Below are positions 22,607 to 32,153 of a stretch of 64,000 nt of DNA, in pieces (the stretch's first letter is position 1; each line of letters opens with the position of its first letter). Source of the stretch: Oscillatoria sp. FACHB-1406 (GTDB lineage Bacteria; Cyanobacteriota; Cyanobacteriia; Cyanobacteriales; Spirulinaceae). The DNA lies in NCBI RefSeq assembly GCF_014698145.1, contig NZ_JACJSM010000003.1:1-64000 (forward strand), written 5' to 3'. The position numbers were made by a program, and so were the translations under genes. The notes under the pieces are model-generated. The model had not been told where the DNA came from, searched no databases, and saw only the letters and a program-made list of their open reading frames with translations.

Positions 22607-23899
22607 CTAACGCGAGGAATTTCCGGCTTGCACGCCGCGTCGGAGTAAAACTTGCTGATTGAGAACTTCGAGCGCCTTGACAAATTGAGGGTCTTTTCCC
22701 GTACCAATCCCATCGCGATCTAGCTGTAATGCTTTGCGTTGCTCGTCGCTCAACTCAAAGACGACATCGGGCGGAATCCCTTCCTTATTAATATCGCGAC
22801 CGCTCGGAGTCAGGTACTTCGCAATTGTCACTGCCAAACCCGAACCATCCCCTAGGCGGCGCACGGACTGAACTAACCCCTTACCAAATGTTTGCGTTCC
22901 CACCAAAACCGCCCGTTTATTATCCTGAAGCGCGCCTGAAAGAATTTCGCTAGCACTCGCCGACCCACCATCGACAAGAATCACCAAAGGTTTATCGGTG
23001 AGAGCGCGACTGGTCGCTTGCTCTCGGTCTACTTCGCCTTCGCGGTTGACAGTGGAGACTATCGCGCCTTCCTTAAGCCACATCCGAGCAATTTCCACGC
23101 TCGCGTAGAGCAATCCGCCCGGATTAGAGCGCAAATCGAGAACGTAGCCCACGACATTTTCCTGCTCGAACTTCTCGATCGCGCTGCGCATTTCAGCCGC
23201 AGCATTCGCGCTAAATTGGTTGAGGCGAATATAACCCACCTCGCCCAAATCTGTTTTTTCGGCCCGAGCGCGTACCGGATGAATTTCGATGCGTTTGCGA
23301 GTAATCGGGTAGTCAATTTCGCGAGTGCCGCGTTTAATCGTCAGGGTCACTTTTGTCCCTTCTTCTCCGCGAATCTTGTTAACCGCATCGTTAACATCCA
23401 TCCCCTTCGTATCGGTTCCGTCAATTTTGACGATGAGGTCGCGGGCTAAAACCCCCGCCGCGTAAGCGGGACTGTCTTCTATCGGCGCGATGACAATTAA
23501 GCGATCGCTCTCTTCATCCTTAGCAATCTGAATTCCGACTCCCGTCAGTTCTCCCGACGTATCGATCTGCATACTCTTAAATTCATCGGGATTCATGAAG
23601 CGCGTGTAGGGGTCTTCCAACTTGCCGAGCATTTCCCGAATCGCGTCGTAAGCTTCTTGTTGATTGCCGTAGTTCTTATTTAAATATTCATTCCGAATCC
23701 CTCGCCAGTCTACTTGATTGAAAGTTCCGTCAACGTACTGACGATTGACAATCTGCCAAACCTCATCAACTAATTCTTTAGGGCTTTCGCTAAAGAAGGC
23801 TTGACTTTGCGAAAGATGAAGTCCTGCTCCCGTAACCGCGACAGTTGTTAAAACTAGAGCCGTCGCGCCGAGAACCAATCCGCGTTTTGGATTCACCAT
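22607..23899 (-). CDS. Carboxyl-terminal processing protease (S41 family)
   Basis: A 430-aa serine protease of the CtpA/CtpB/CtpC type. An N-terminal signal or anchor (residues 8-30) is followed by the tail-binding PDZ domain (about 112-195, GELTGVGIQIAKDE). The catalytic Ser-Lys dyad is Ser315 in GGSASASEI and Lys340 in TQTFGKGLVQ. These enzymes act in the periplasm or thylakoid lumen; CtpA trims the D1 precursor of photosystem II, while CtpB and CtpC have other targets. I cannot decide which paralogue this is from sequence alone. Monocistronic and divergent from the binding-protein gene at 24128. Confidence 0.94.
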   Translation of the reverse strand: MVNPKRGLVLGATALVLTTVAVTGAGLHLSQSQAFFSESPKELVDEVWQIVNRQYVDGTFNQVDWRGIRNEYLNKNYGNQQEAYDAIREMLGKLEDPYTRFMNPDEFKSMQIDTSGELTGVGIQIAKDEESDRLIVIAPIEDSPAYAAGVLARDLIVKIDGTDTKGMDVNDAVNKIRGEEGTKVTLTIKRGTREIDYPITRKRIEIHPVRARAEKTDLGEVGYIRLNQFSANAAAEMRSAIEKFEQENVVGYVLDLRSNPGGLLYASVEIARMWLKEGAIVSTVNREGEVDREQATSRALTDKPLVILVDGGSASASEILSGALQDNKRAVLVGTQTFGKGLVQSVRRLGDGSGLAVTIAKYLTPSGRDINKEGIPPDVVFELSDEQRKALQLDRDGIGTGKDPQFVKALEVLNQQVLLRRGVQAGNSSR

Positions 23900-24127
23900 A
23901 TTACTACTATTTAAGCCAACGGGAAAGACAATTGTAGAGATTGCCTAAGTCTCACTTTAACACAGGATTATGGCGACTGAGGAGCGAGCAACGGTTGTGT
24001 CTCCCCCAGCCTTTGATGGTTTAAGCGCCCTGTTAGCGTTTGTTAAAACTTAGGGATAGACTCTCTTCATCCAACTCACGTTAGATTAATATCGATTGTT
24101 CGATGTCCCTTTGTCCCCGATTTTGAG

Positions 24128-25543
24128 ATGACTCAAAGAAATGAAACGCCAGCTTTAATCCTTGCCCTTTTAATCACGCTTGCTCTCCTCGGCGGTGGAT
24201 TTTGGCTGTTTAAAAATCAGTTTGCGACTGGGGGGGGCAGAGAGAGTAACAACTCTATTCTTAACAGAGGAAATGGCTCTGCTACGAGCGAGCGGCAGAG
24301 TTTAGGCGAGAAGATTTTGCTGGCTGCCGATACAACACCGCAGAAGCAAGCGGGGGTGGAAGCGCTGGCGAAGGGCGATGTTGAGGGCGCGATCGCACAA
24401 TTCCAGGCCTCCCTCAAAGCCAAAGCCAACGACCCGGAAACCTTAATCTACCTCAATAATGCCAAAGCCACCAACCGCAATCCCTTTAAAATTGCCGTTT
24501 CGGTTCCCATTGGCGGCAATCTCGACATTGCCAAAGAAATCCTGCGCGGCGTTGCCCAAGCCCAAAACGAAATCAATCAGGCGGGCGGAATTAATAATAG
24601 TCTGTTGCAAGTCGAAATTACCAACGACGACAATAAGCCAGAAATAGCCGCAGAACTCGCGCGCGCGTTCGTTAAGGATGAGAAAATTTTAGCTGTTGTC
24701 GGTCACAACTCCAGCAACGCTTCCCTCGCCGCTGCCCCAGAATACGAAAAAGGGAAACTGGTTATGATTTCTCCAACCAGCGATGCGAAAGCCCTTGCCG
24801 AAGCTGGCGATTACATCTTTCGGACTATTCCCAGCATCCGCTTTCAAGCTGACTCCCTATCTCGCTACGCCGTCAAACAGGGCAACCTTCGCAATATCGC
24901 CATCTGTATCGATTCGCAGGCGCAGTATAGCAGTTCGTTGAAAGAGGAATTCACTTCTGCGATGTTTGCCGATGGGGGACGAATCGCGCCGACGAATTGC
25001 GATTTTGCGGCTCCTGATTTTAATCCGAGTACGATAATGTCGAAGGCGATTAGTAATGGGGCGGATGGACTGTTGCTCGTTCCTAGTGTCAATCGGCTGA
25101 ATGTCGCGATCGCGCTAGCTAAAGAAAATCAGCGCCGTTTGGCTTTGTTCGGCAGTTCTGCCCTGTATACCTTTGAGACGTTGAAACAAGGACAGGCCAA
25201 CGCGAATGGCATGGTTTTAGCCGTTCCCTGGAATCCCGAAGCCTTTCCGGGCAATCCCTTCACCGAGCGAGCGACGCGACTGTGGGGAGGGCAGGTGAAT
25301 TGGCGCAGTGCTTTGGCTTACGATGCGATGCAGGCAATTATTGCCGGGTTAAAGCAGGGAGGAACGAGTCGCGAGGGTTTAAAAAACGCGATCGCATCCC
25401 CCGATTTTTCGGCGCAGGGGGCCACCGGAGCGATTCAATTTCTTCCCTCGGGCGATCGCAACGGTGCAGCAATTTTAGTCGAAGTCAAACCGGGGAGTAA
25501 ATCGGGGACGGGTTATGATTTTGTTCCCCTACCGCCGTCTTAA
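24128..25543 (+). CDS. Periplasmic binding protein of the branched-chain amino acid (LivJ) type
   Basis: A 471-aa protein anchored by an N-terminal membrane helix (about 8-29). Residues about 60-120 include a TPR-like helical pair (VEALAKGDVEGAIAQFQASL), and the rest is a type I periplasmic-binding fold (KIAVSVPIGGNLDIAKEILR, VVGHNSSNASLAAAPEYEKG, ALFGSSALYTFETLKQG). Such proteins bind amino acids or amides for ABC transporters or act as sensor domains. No transporter permease or ATPase genes are near, so a sensory or orphan role is possible. It is separated by 145 bases from gshA. Confidence 0.88.
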   Translation: MTQRNETPALILALLITLALLGGGFWLFKNQFATGGGRESNNSILNRGNGSATSERQSLGEKILLAADTTPQKQAGVEALAKGDVEGAIAQFQASLKAKANDPETLIYLNNAKATNRNPFKIAVSVPIGGNLDIAKEILRGVAQAQNEINQAGGINNSLLQVEITNDDNKPEIAAELARAFVKDEKILAVVGHNSSNASLAAAPEYEKGKLVMISPTSDAKALAEAGDYIFRTIPSIRFQADSLSRYAVKQGNLRNIAICIDSQAQYSSSLKEEFTSAMFADGGRIAPTNCDFAAPDFNPSTIMSKAISNGADGLLLVPSVNRLNVAIALAKENQRRLALFGSSALYTFETLKQGQANANGMVLAVPWNPEAFPGNPFTERATRLWGGQVNWRSALAYDAMQAIIAGLKQGGTSREGLKNAIASPDFSAQGATGAIQFLPSGDRNGAAILVEVKPGSKSGTGYDFVPLPPS

Positions 25544-25688
25544 GTTGATTGGGCATGACTCCCGGCTCGATCGAGTCCGGAAAGCCAATTGTTTTCAGTA
25601 GCACAGTTTAATGCCGAACTGGAGCGCGTGCTGTCTATCCAGCTACAGAAAGACGATAATAAACAAAAGCTCGCAAAAGGAAACAACC

Positions 25689-26834
25689 GTGCTGCTATCC
25701 AAAGGCTTTGAAATCGAAATCTACACCGGGACTCGTCAAGGCGAGATTGTCGGCCTCTCGGATCGGATCGTCCAAAATTTAAAAGGTCCCTTCGTGCGCG
25801 AACCCGACAGTCGCAACGTCGAATATACGACCGCACCCTTCTCCTGTTACGATCGCCTGTTGTGTGCTATCCTTCGTCCCCGCCAGCAACTTAGGGCTTA
25901 CCTCCAGCGCATCGGCGACTATACCCTCATTCCCGGCAGTACGCTTTCCCTAGGCGGGAGCGATCGCTTTTGGCGCTCCGACCCCAACAACCCTTACCAT
26001 ACCTACATCGAGCAAACCTATCATACCAAAGTCGTTACTGCCAGCATTCATATTAATATCGGCATCAGCAACCCCGAAGATTTGATCCGCGCTTGTCGTC
26101 TCGTGCGCCTTGAAGCCCCGCTCTACCTGGCTCTGAGCGCTTCCTCTCCCTTCCTCGACAGCCAACCCACCGGCTACCATTCCACCCGCTGGGGAGTCTT
26201 CCCGAAAACTCCTACCGAAGTTCCCCTCTTTGAAAGTCACGCCCACTTCATTCGCTGGACGGAAGAACAGTTAAAATTGGGGACGATGCAGAATGTGCGC
26301 CATCTTTGGTCTTCGGTACGTCCGAACGGCGATCGCCGCCCCTACAACCTCAATCGCTTGGAACTGCGCATCTGCGATCTTGTGACCGATCCGATCGCGC
26401 TCCTGGCGATTACCGCTCTGTTGGAAGCACGCCTGATTCAAATGCTCGCAGATCCAAATCTCGATCCGCTCGAGCTCAGTCCCTATACTCCAGCCGAACT
26501 GGCTGCCCTCAGCGATCGCAACGAGGATGCAGCCGCTCGCTATAGCTTGGATGCCCCCCTGCAACACTGGCAGGACAACCGCACTCTTCTGGCGCGCGAC
26601 TGGATTGCTCAATTGTACGAACAAGTGTATCCCGTTGCCAAACAGCGCGGTTTTAGCTGTTTTCTCTCTCCGTTGCAAAAAATTCTTCGCGAGGGAAATA
26701 CCGCGCAAAAATGGTTGGGACAGCATCAAGCCGGTTTAACCCCCCAGCAAGTTCTCGTACAAGCCATCCAAGCGGCGGAAGAGCGAGAGAAAGAACTTGA
26801 AAATAAATTATTGTGCGAATCGATTGCCCCCTGA
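25689..26834 (+). CDS. gshA: Glutamate--cysteine ligase, cyanobacterial type
   Basis: A 381-aa enzyme catalysing the first step of glutathione synthesis (ATP, glutamate and cysteine to gamma-glutamylcysteine). The cyanobacterial group is recognised by LLSKGFEIEIYTGTRQGEIV at the start, REPDSRNVEYTTAPF, TLSLGGSDRFWRSDP and ASIHINIGI. The GTG at 25689 fits the conserved N-terminus and has AAAGGA seven bases upstream; the frame is open back to 25611 but without conserved sequence. The trmL gene follows after seven bases, so they form a two-gene operon. The partner gshB is not in the window. Confidence 0.92.
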   Translation: MLLSKGFEIEIYTGTRQGEIVGLSDRIVQNLKGPFVREPDSRNVEYTTAPFSCYDRLLCAILRPRQQLRAYLQRIGDYTLIPGSTLSLGGSDRFWRSDPNNPYHTYIEQTYHTKVVTASIHINIGISNPEDLIRACRLVRLEAPLYLALSASSPFLDSQPTGYHSTRWGVFPKTPTEVPLFESHAHFIRWTEEQLKLGTMQNVRHLWSSVRPNGDRRPYNLNRLELRICDLVTDPIALLAITALLEARLIQMLADPNLDPLELSPYTPAELAALSDRNEDAAARYSLDAPLQHWQDNRTLLARDWIAQLYEQVYPVAKQRGFSCFLSPLQKILREGNTAQKWLGQHQAGLTPQQVLVQAIQAAEEREKELENKLLCESIAP

Positions 26835-26841
26835 AGCGAAC

Positions 26842-27360
26842 GTGAAACCAGCCCATCAACTTAGCCCCCCCCAAGACAATCAACTGCGGATCGTTCTCGT
26901 CGAACCGTTGATTCCCCCAAATACGGGAAATGTCGCTCGGACTTGTGCGGCGACGGATACAGCGTTGCATTTAGTCGGCCCTTTGGGGTTTGAAATTAGC
27001 GATCGCCATCTCAAACGCGCTGGATTGGACTACTGGCCTTATGTCAAACTGCACGTCCACGAGAATATCGACGAATTTTACACCTTCCAACAAGCTCGAG
27101 GTGGGCGACTGATTGGTTTTAGTACGACGGGAGCCAGTAATTACGCGCAATTTCAATTCCAAACTGATGATTGGTTGCTTTTTGGCAGCGAAACCCGAGG
27201 TTTATCTTCCGAAATTTTACGGGCTTGTCAGGCCACAGTTTATATTCCGATGTCGCAAAAAAATGTCCGCAGTCTTAATCTTTCCGTGAGCGCTGCCCTC
27301 GGGCTGTTTGAAGCCAGACGACAACTCAACCACTTCTCTTCAATTCATCCGAATTTTTGA
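26842..27360 (+). CDS. trmL: tRNA (cytidine(34)-2'-O)-methyltransferase TrmL
   Basis: A 172-aa SPOUT methyltransferase that methylates the ribose at the wobble position of certain leucine tRNAs, using S-adenosylmethionine. Motifs of the trefoil-knot family are complete: VLVEPLIPPNTGNVARTCAA near the N-terminus, GFEISDRHLKRAGLDYW, LLFGSETRGLS and MSQKNVRSLNLSVSAALGLF. The GTG at 26842 avoids overlap with gshA and leaves a short extra N-terminus (VKPAHQLSPPQDNQ). Translation is probably coupled to gshA. Confidence 0.95.
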   Translation: MKPAHQLSPPQDNQLRIVLVEPLIPPNTGNVARTCAATDTALHLVGPLGFEISDRHLKRAGLDYWPYVKLHVHENIDEFYTFQQARGGRLIGFSTTGASNYAQFQFQTDDWLLFGSETRGLSSEILRACQATVYIPMSQKNVRSLNLSVSAALGLFEARRQLNHFSSIHPNF

Positions 27361-28085
27361 TACTTTTGAAGGGCGCGTTCAAAAAAAATCATAAATTCAA
27401 AGCGGTCTCGAATTTTCCTTCACCGCAAAAAACACTCTAGGGCTTAAATAGCAAGAGATTACAGCAACGTCCTCAAAAATTTTGGCTCTATCCTGTTCGC
27501 GTCCGAGTCAGTCGTATATAGATACGAGCGAGCCTTTGAGCGCAGACTCTAGCCCTAGAGGAGTCTCGGTCAACTTAACCCCCAAACAGCGCTAGATACG
27601 GGGTTATTGATGGAAAAAGTTGATTCTATGGAGGTTAAAAATAAGGTTGCCTTTTCTTTGGTCTTGCCGGTTGGCTTTAGCCCGATTTAAGGAACGATAG
27701 AACTTCTAGATAAGAATTTTCTATCAAATGTGGCGGTGAAGGAGGGCAAAGCAGGCTAGACTAGATTGTCTCCCTTTTTAGGGGAGCGATCTCATAGCAA
27801 TCGGGGATTACTAAAGCCTGAAGTTAGCGATAAAGTGGCTTTTAGACCTCTGTTGAGAACCGTTCAAATCGGGTTTTAAAATCGCCAGATTGCTCGAACT
27901 TCGGGTGCATTCCTCTAAAACAAATTAAGGCGACCAAAGGCTGGAATCCCGTACAGATAAGGGTTTAATTCGATTAAAAAGTTTTTTTAATAGAGATAGC
28001 TCTTGTCTAAATCGAAAAACCAGAGTAACCTAGCCTAGGTTAGACGTTAGCCCAACTTGACTGTCAACGATCTAGATCGGACTTA
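27361..28085. other. 725-bp gene-free region with a 17-bp palindrome before the M23 gene
   Basis: No gene is visible. A perfect palindrome TAACCTAG C CTAGGTTA (28026-28042) sits 43 bases before the next start codon and could be an operator or leader hairpin. A smaller hairpin (AGACTC/GAGTCT around TCTAG/CTAGA, 27544-27566) lies nearer trmL. Because c-di-AMP (ydaO-type) riboswitches often precede M23 peptidases in cyanobacteria, I looked for their conserved segments and did not find them. Confidence 0.4.
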
Positions 28086-30398
28086 ATGAGTGACCCGTGT
28101 CACCTTGCAAGCCAGAGGCTCCAAGCTAGCGCTCGCACGCAAGACAGTCTATTGCTCATTACAGACACTTTAGGAGGTCGTTTGAAACGCTCACTCACAC
28201 CCAAAGTTCAACTCGTTCCCCCCTGCCAGACAGACCCGATCGATTTGTCTTTACTACTAGCCAATGGTGCTGCGGCAACCGTTAAACCGATCGCCAACGA
28301 AGGTCGTCGAGTCCGTCCTTCGACGTTACTCAGTTTAGCAGCAATTTCGATGGGCGCGACTGCGGGAGTTCTATTCCCTCATGCCACTGACAAAGCCAAT
28401 GCAGCGGAAGCCACTCTTCCGCAAGGCCCCCTCCCCGCAGAAGCAACGAATAACCCTTATCAAGCCGTCTCCCAAACGGAAGTTCCTCAAGCCGTTGCTA
28501 GCTTAGATGAAAGTCAAGCCCTAGCTGCCGAGCGTCTTAATGAAATCCAAACCAAAGTTCCCGCAGCGGTTTCAACCTTAGCCCGTCTGCCAGAAACAAC
28601 CCCGACCGAGAGTTCTAACGCCAGTGCCTCTTTTCCGGCTGTCGTCGAACTCAAGCAAGGAGCCTTAAGCCGACCTGAAACAGCCCTCGATTCAGGAACG
28701 ACCGTCGCCAATAAAAAACACAGTAAAGTCGTTTTCGCGCAACTCAACGAACCCGCGAAAAACAGTGAAGATTTAGAAACATCACCGACTGCATCTACTT
28801 CTGTATCCTCCGATCCCGCGATCGCAACTCCCTCAGCCAACGCGGAGTCCTCAGCGAGCGTGCAACCTCGAGCCATTCTCCCCACCGTACCAACAGAAGT
28901 TGCTAGAACGCCGGGGTTTGTGGATGCTAGTGCGAATAACGAAGCCATTTCTATCCCCGTACCGCCACCCGAAACGGAGTTGAAGGGAGCCGAACAGCCG
29001 GTTTTGATTCCCGTACCGCCGTCGCAAACCAGCGTCGCTCGCGCGGAAAATTCCTCCCGACCGGTTGAAGCTCAATCCTCCTCCAAGGCCTCCGAACCCG
29101 AACTGATTGCGCCGGAAGCCGCCACCGCTAGCAGCCCTCGCGGTGAAGTCAGCTACAAAGTCCAATCGGGCGATACGATTGATGCCATTGCTTTACGCTA
29201 CGGCGTATCTCGCTCCGAAATCGTTCGACTCAACGGTTTGGAGAATCCGCACTCCCTTCAAATCGCTCAAGAACTCAGAATCCCTCAGCCGCAATCGCTG
29301 CGTCCGAATGGAGAACGCTACGAGACAGTCATTCCCGGTCTCGAGATCGTACCGCGCGAAACGCCGAGTGCTGCGGCTAAGACCCCTCAGCAACTTCCCG
29401 CAATTGTGGCGGAAAATCGTCCCAGTACGGTAGTTCCGACCGAATCCGCCATTGCCTCTAGCCCCAAACCGCTAGAGTCGGTTCGCCCCCAGCCAACCGA
29501 ATCCATTGCTGTTTCGACAACCTCCAATGCGGAATCCCAAGGCGGCAGCACTTCAGAAGAAAGCACCGTCGTCAATGCTTCGCCCAACCCTTACATCGAG
29601 CGATTAAAAGCCGATATTATGCGGATGCGCGAAGAATACCGCACGAATAACGCAGCGAACGCTACCGTCCCTACCGCGAGTCGCAATACCGCCACCCTTG
29701 TTGCCGATGCAACTCCGGTTCCCGCTGTTAACCCCGAATGGCAAGATCGCTCTCAGCGCTCGGAGAGTGCCGAGACGGGCGCTAATGCCCTCCAAGTTTA
29801 CAGCGTTCGGGTTCAAGACAATCGCAATCCGGTAGCTAAAAGCACGCAAGCGGTAGAAGCTAACGCCATCGAGCCGCAAACTTCCACCCAGATTGCGATC
29901 GCGCCGGTTCCCCCCGTCGAGTACAACCCCAACACTCGCCCCCAAACCGGAATCCAGGTTGCACCGGAATTACCGCCCCTCTCCCCGGATCGCTATTTAC
30001 CCGATAGACCGGCTCAATTTAACGGCTATATGTGGCCGGCAGCCGGTGTACTGACTTCGGGTTACGGTCCCCGTTGGGGTCGGATGCACCGAGGGATCGA
30101 TATTGCCGGCCCGACCGGAACCCCCATTTTCGCGGCGGCAAGCGGCGAAGTCGTAAGCGCAGGCTGGAATTCTGGCGGCTACGGCAACATGGTCGATATC
30201 CGTCACGCCGACGGCAGCGTGACCCGTTATGCCCACAACAGCAAACTCCTCGTCCGCAAAGGACAATGGGTCGAGCAGGGCGAGCGCATCTCCTTAATGG
30301 GCAGTACCGGTAATAGTACCGGTCCTCACCTGCACTTTGAAGTCCACCCCGGTGGTGGTAGTGCGGTGAACCCCATCGCTTACCTGCCTTCTCGTTAG
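28086..30398 (+). CDS. LysM and M23 peptidase domain cell-wall protein
   Basis: A 770-aa peptidoglycan hydrolase-type protein. A membrane helix follows a cytoplasmic N-terminus (about residues 78-98, LLSLAAISMGATAGVLF). A long low-complexity linker rich in Ala, Pro, Ser, Thr and Glu (100-350) leads to one LysM domain (about 355-400, YKVQSGDTIDAIALRYGVSR). After a second linker comes an M23 (LytM) domain at the C-terminus with zinc ligands in HRGIDIA and HLHFEVHPGG. It is expected to cleave peptide cross-links or to regulate amidases, like NlpD/EnvC, during division. A strong terminator follows. Confidence 0.93.
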   Translation: MSDPCHLASQRLQASARTQDSLLLITDTLGGRLKRSLTPKVQLVPPCQTDPIDLSLLLANGAAATVKPIANEGRRVRPSTLLSLAAISMGATAGVLFPHATDKANAAEATLPQGPLPAEATNNPYQAVSQTEVPQAVASLDESQALAAERLNEIQTKVPAAVSTLARLPETTPTESSNASASFPAVVELKQGALSRPETALDSGTTVANKKHSKVVFAQLNEPAKNSEDLETSPTASTSVSSDPAIATPSANAESSASVQPRAILPTVPTEVARTPGFVDASANNEAISIPVPPPETELKGAEQPVLIPVPPSQTSVARAENSSRPVEAQSSSKASEPELIAPEAATASSPRGEVSYKVQSGDTIDAIALRYGVSRSEIVRLNGLENPHSLQIAQELRIPQPQSLRPNGERYETVIPGLEIVPRETPSAAAKTPQQLPAIVAENRPSTVVPTESAIASSPKPLESVRPQPTESIAVSTTSNAESQGGSTSEESTVVNASPNPYIERLKADIMRMREEYRTNNAANATVPTASRNTATLVADATPVPAVNPEWQDRSQRSESAETGANALQVYSVRVQDNRNPVAKSTQAVEANAIEPQTSTQIAIAPVPPVEYNPNTRPQTGIQVAPELPPLSPDRYLPDRPAQFNGYMWPAAGVLTSGYGPRWGRMHRGIDIAGPTGTPIFAAASGEVVSAGWNSGGYGNMVDIRHADGSVTRYAHNSKLLVRKGQWVEQGERISLMGSTGNSTGPHLHFEVHPGGGSAVNPIAYLPSR

Positions 30399-30448
30399 GT
30401 TGGAATGCCTCGAATTATGAAAAATAACTAAAAGTTCAATTAGTTCGC

Positions 30449-30483
30449 TCGGGGAAGAATGCCAGTTTTTCCCCGATTTTTTT
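30449..30483 (+). terminator. Rho-independent terminator
   Basis: An eight-base stem TCGGGGAA (30449-30456) and TTCCCCGA (30469-30476) with a 12-base loop is followed by seven T (30477-30483). It lies 50 bases after the M23 gene's stop. Confidence 0.9.
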
Positions 30484-30542
30484 GTCAAAAAAAAGTGGAA
30501 AAGTAGATTTATTTGCGCTATAATAGCTAAGCACTAAATAAC

Positions 30543-30616
30543 GGCTCAGTAGCTCAGTAGGTCAGAGCAGGGGACTCATAAGCCCAAGGTCGTTGGTTCA
30601 AATCCGACCTGAGCCA
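30543..30616 (+). tRNA. trnM: tRNA-Met (CAT anticodon), elongator type
   Basis: A 74-base tRNA. The acceptor stem GGCTCAG (30543-30549) pairs with CTGAGCC (30609-30615), with discriminator A30616. D arm GCTC/GAGC, anticodon loop CTCATAA, and T arm GTTGG TTCAAAT CCGAC are clear. CCA is not encoded. The anticodon stem GGGGA/GCCCA shows non-Watson-Crick pairs at both ends. The long acceptor and no C1-A72-type mismatch argue for elongator rather than initiator; the isoleucine CAT tRNA is a less likely alternative. TATAAT at 30519-30524 is a good -10 box. Confidence 0.95.
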
Positions 30617-30681
30617 TGTTCGATATACAATTTGTCTTCCGCTTAAACGGAGAAAACAGTTAGCTTATCGGCTTCGTTTCG

Positions 30682-31548
30682 CTATTTTTTGGAAGCATCT
30701 TCGGGAAATAGACGCTCCCAGTCCTGTTGGAAACTGCCGCCGCGTTCGGAATTGATTCGCAACCACTTTCGCCCTTCTTGGTCAATCATTTCGTAAGAAA
30801 GCGGGGTTGTTGCTTTCAGGAACGATTCGCCTTTGGTTGCTAACGTTTGGGGAGGTTCTCCAGCCATTAAGGTTTTGAGCGCTTCGAGGCGTTTGGGAAC
30901 GGCAGGATGGCTATCGCTATCCCGCAGCGAATCGGGCAGTCGGGAGAGGAGGTTGAATCCGCGCTCGCATCCAGAGGCATCGAATCCCGCACTCGTCGCG
31001 TAACGATATCCCCACGCATCCGCTTCGAGTTCTTGCGCGCGCCGCAATTCTGCCGATTGTTCCTCGTACTTTTGCACGTCCTCTTGATTATCGCTATCGA
31101 GTCCTTCTCGCCATTCCGAAGCCCGAGCGGTGAAAACTGCTGAATGCTTGTTAATATGGTGAGCCATTTCGTGACCGACAACGCAAGCGAGGGCAGAAAC
31201 ATCGCCCGCCATGCGATCGAGCAAGCCAAAGGAAATAACCATCAAATTTTCTTCAGTGGCGTAGGCATCCATCTCGTCGGCTTCGCCGATGGAGACGCGC
31301 CAAGGATACTCATCGAGATTATTTGCCCGTGCCATCCGTTCCACGATGCGATAGAGAATGTAAAGGTCTTCGGGTAGCTTAGCTTTTGCTTCCTCATAAA
31401 CCGTTGCAAACTTCGCTTCTTGGGGTAATTCGGATGTAGGCGCGGGGGAAGAATCCTCTTTTGCTAAAGCCGGTAAGCTTGCATAAGGCGAAACGGTTAA
31501 AGCGCATAAGGCTAAAACAGTAGTGCGGTGTAAGAGATTAGTTAGCAC
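30682..31548 (-). CDS. M48 family metalloprotease, exported
   Basis: A 288-aa zinc protease with a signal peptide (MLTNLLHRTTVLALCALTVS ... ALA). The zinc motif is HEMAHHINKH, and the third ligand Glu is in RAQELEADAWGYRYA. FDASGCERGFNLLSRLPD and DSHPAVPKRLEAL are typical of BepA/LoiP-like periplasmic M48 proteins, which take part in outer-membrane protein quality control. The start codon is GTG at 31548. It stands alone, with a 123-base gap before the cupin gene's end on the same strand. Confidence 0.92.
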   Translation of the reverse strand: MLTNLLHRTTVLALCALTVSPYASLPALAKEDSSPAPTSELPQEAKFATVYEEAKAKLPEDLYILYRIVERMARANNLDEYPWRVSIGEADEMDAYATEENLMVISFGLLDRMAGDVSALACVVGHEMAHHINKHSAVFTARASEWREGLDSDNQEDVQKYEEQSAELRRAQELEADAWGYRYATSAGFDASGCERGFNLLSRLPDSLRDSDSHPAVPKRLEALKTLMAGEPPQTLATKGESFLKATTPLSYEMIDQEGRKWLRINSERGGSFQQDWERLFPEDASKK

Positions 31549-31671
31549 GATCGGTTCGGGGTTTGAATGGGGTTTGATTCAGGTGCAATTCTTCCTTGCG
31601 ATCGCTACAATCACCGATTCGCCTTTTTCGGAATTTTGAACCTAACGTTAAGAAATGTTTACAGTTCGAGT

Positions 31672-32007
31672 TTAAACTTGCAGCCCAAAGTACGTTAAAA
31701 CCAATTCCACTCGACCGCTGTTAACGACTTCATGGATTTCATTGGGTTCGACGGCAATGCAAGTTCCCGGTGAAAGGATATGAGCTATACCATTAATATA
31801 GATTGTTCCCTCACCGGCTTCGACAAAAAACACTTCGCAGATATCCGTATGAGCGTGCGCGGCGGCTATACTTCCGATCGGAAAGCGGGCTCGGGCAAAG
31901 TGGGTCAAGTGAGGAATTTCGCCCGATCGCAACATCACTTTTTTGAGGATTTCTGGGTTGTGGGAAACGGCTTCTTCAGCTAATTTATCGAGGTTTGCTT
32001 GTTTCAT
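31672..32007 (-). CDS. Small cupin-domain protein
   Basis: A 111-aa single-domain cupin. Cupin motif 1 is read as HAHTDICEVFFVEAGEG and motif 2 as PNEIHEVVN, giving the His, His, Glu, His set that binds a metal such as Fe, Mn or Zn. Small cupins of this type act as isomerases, dioxygenases or sensors; the substrate is unknown. An N-terminal helix (LDKLAEEAVSHNPEILKKVM) precedes the barrel. No operon partner is evident. Confidence 0.88.
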   Translation of the reverse strand: MKQANLDKLAEEAVSHNPEILKKVMLRSGEIPHLTHFARARFPIGSIAAAHAHTDICEVFFVEAGEGTIYINGIAHILSPGTCIAVEPNEIHEVVNSGRVELVLTYFGLQV

Positions 32008-32045
32008 ACACTTGACGTGAAATCCTGGAAACCGGCTACAACATT

Positions 32046-32110
32046 AAAAACCGAGTTTTGGATTAAAAATCTAGCGATCGAATCCAGACTTTCCAAGAAA
32101 CTCGGTTTTT
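32046..32110. terminator. 13-bp inverted repeat, probable terminator
   Basis: AAAAACCGAGTTT (32046-32058) and AAACTCGGTTTTT (32098-32110) are perfect inverted copies around a 39-base loop that itself contains TGGATT/AATCCA. A-runs on one side and T-runs on the other make it symmetric. It lies downstream of the 32154 gene and upstream of the cupin gene. This palindrome type is frequent in cyanobacterial intergenic DNA. Confidence 0.65.
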
Positions 32111-32153
32111 CTTAACTTAAAGCGATCTGTCCGATTAAACGGCTAGCAATGCG

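Noticed and set aside
27361-28085. Possible c-di-AMP (ydaO-type) riboswitch before the M23 gene
   Set aside because: None of the conserved ydaO segments could be found on the plus strand.
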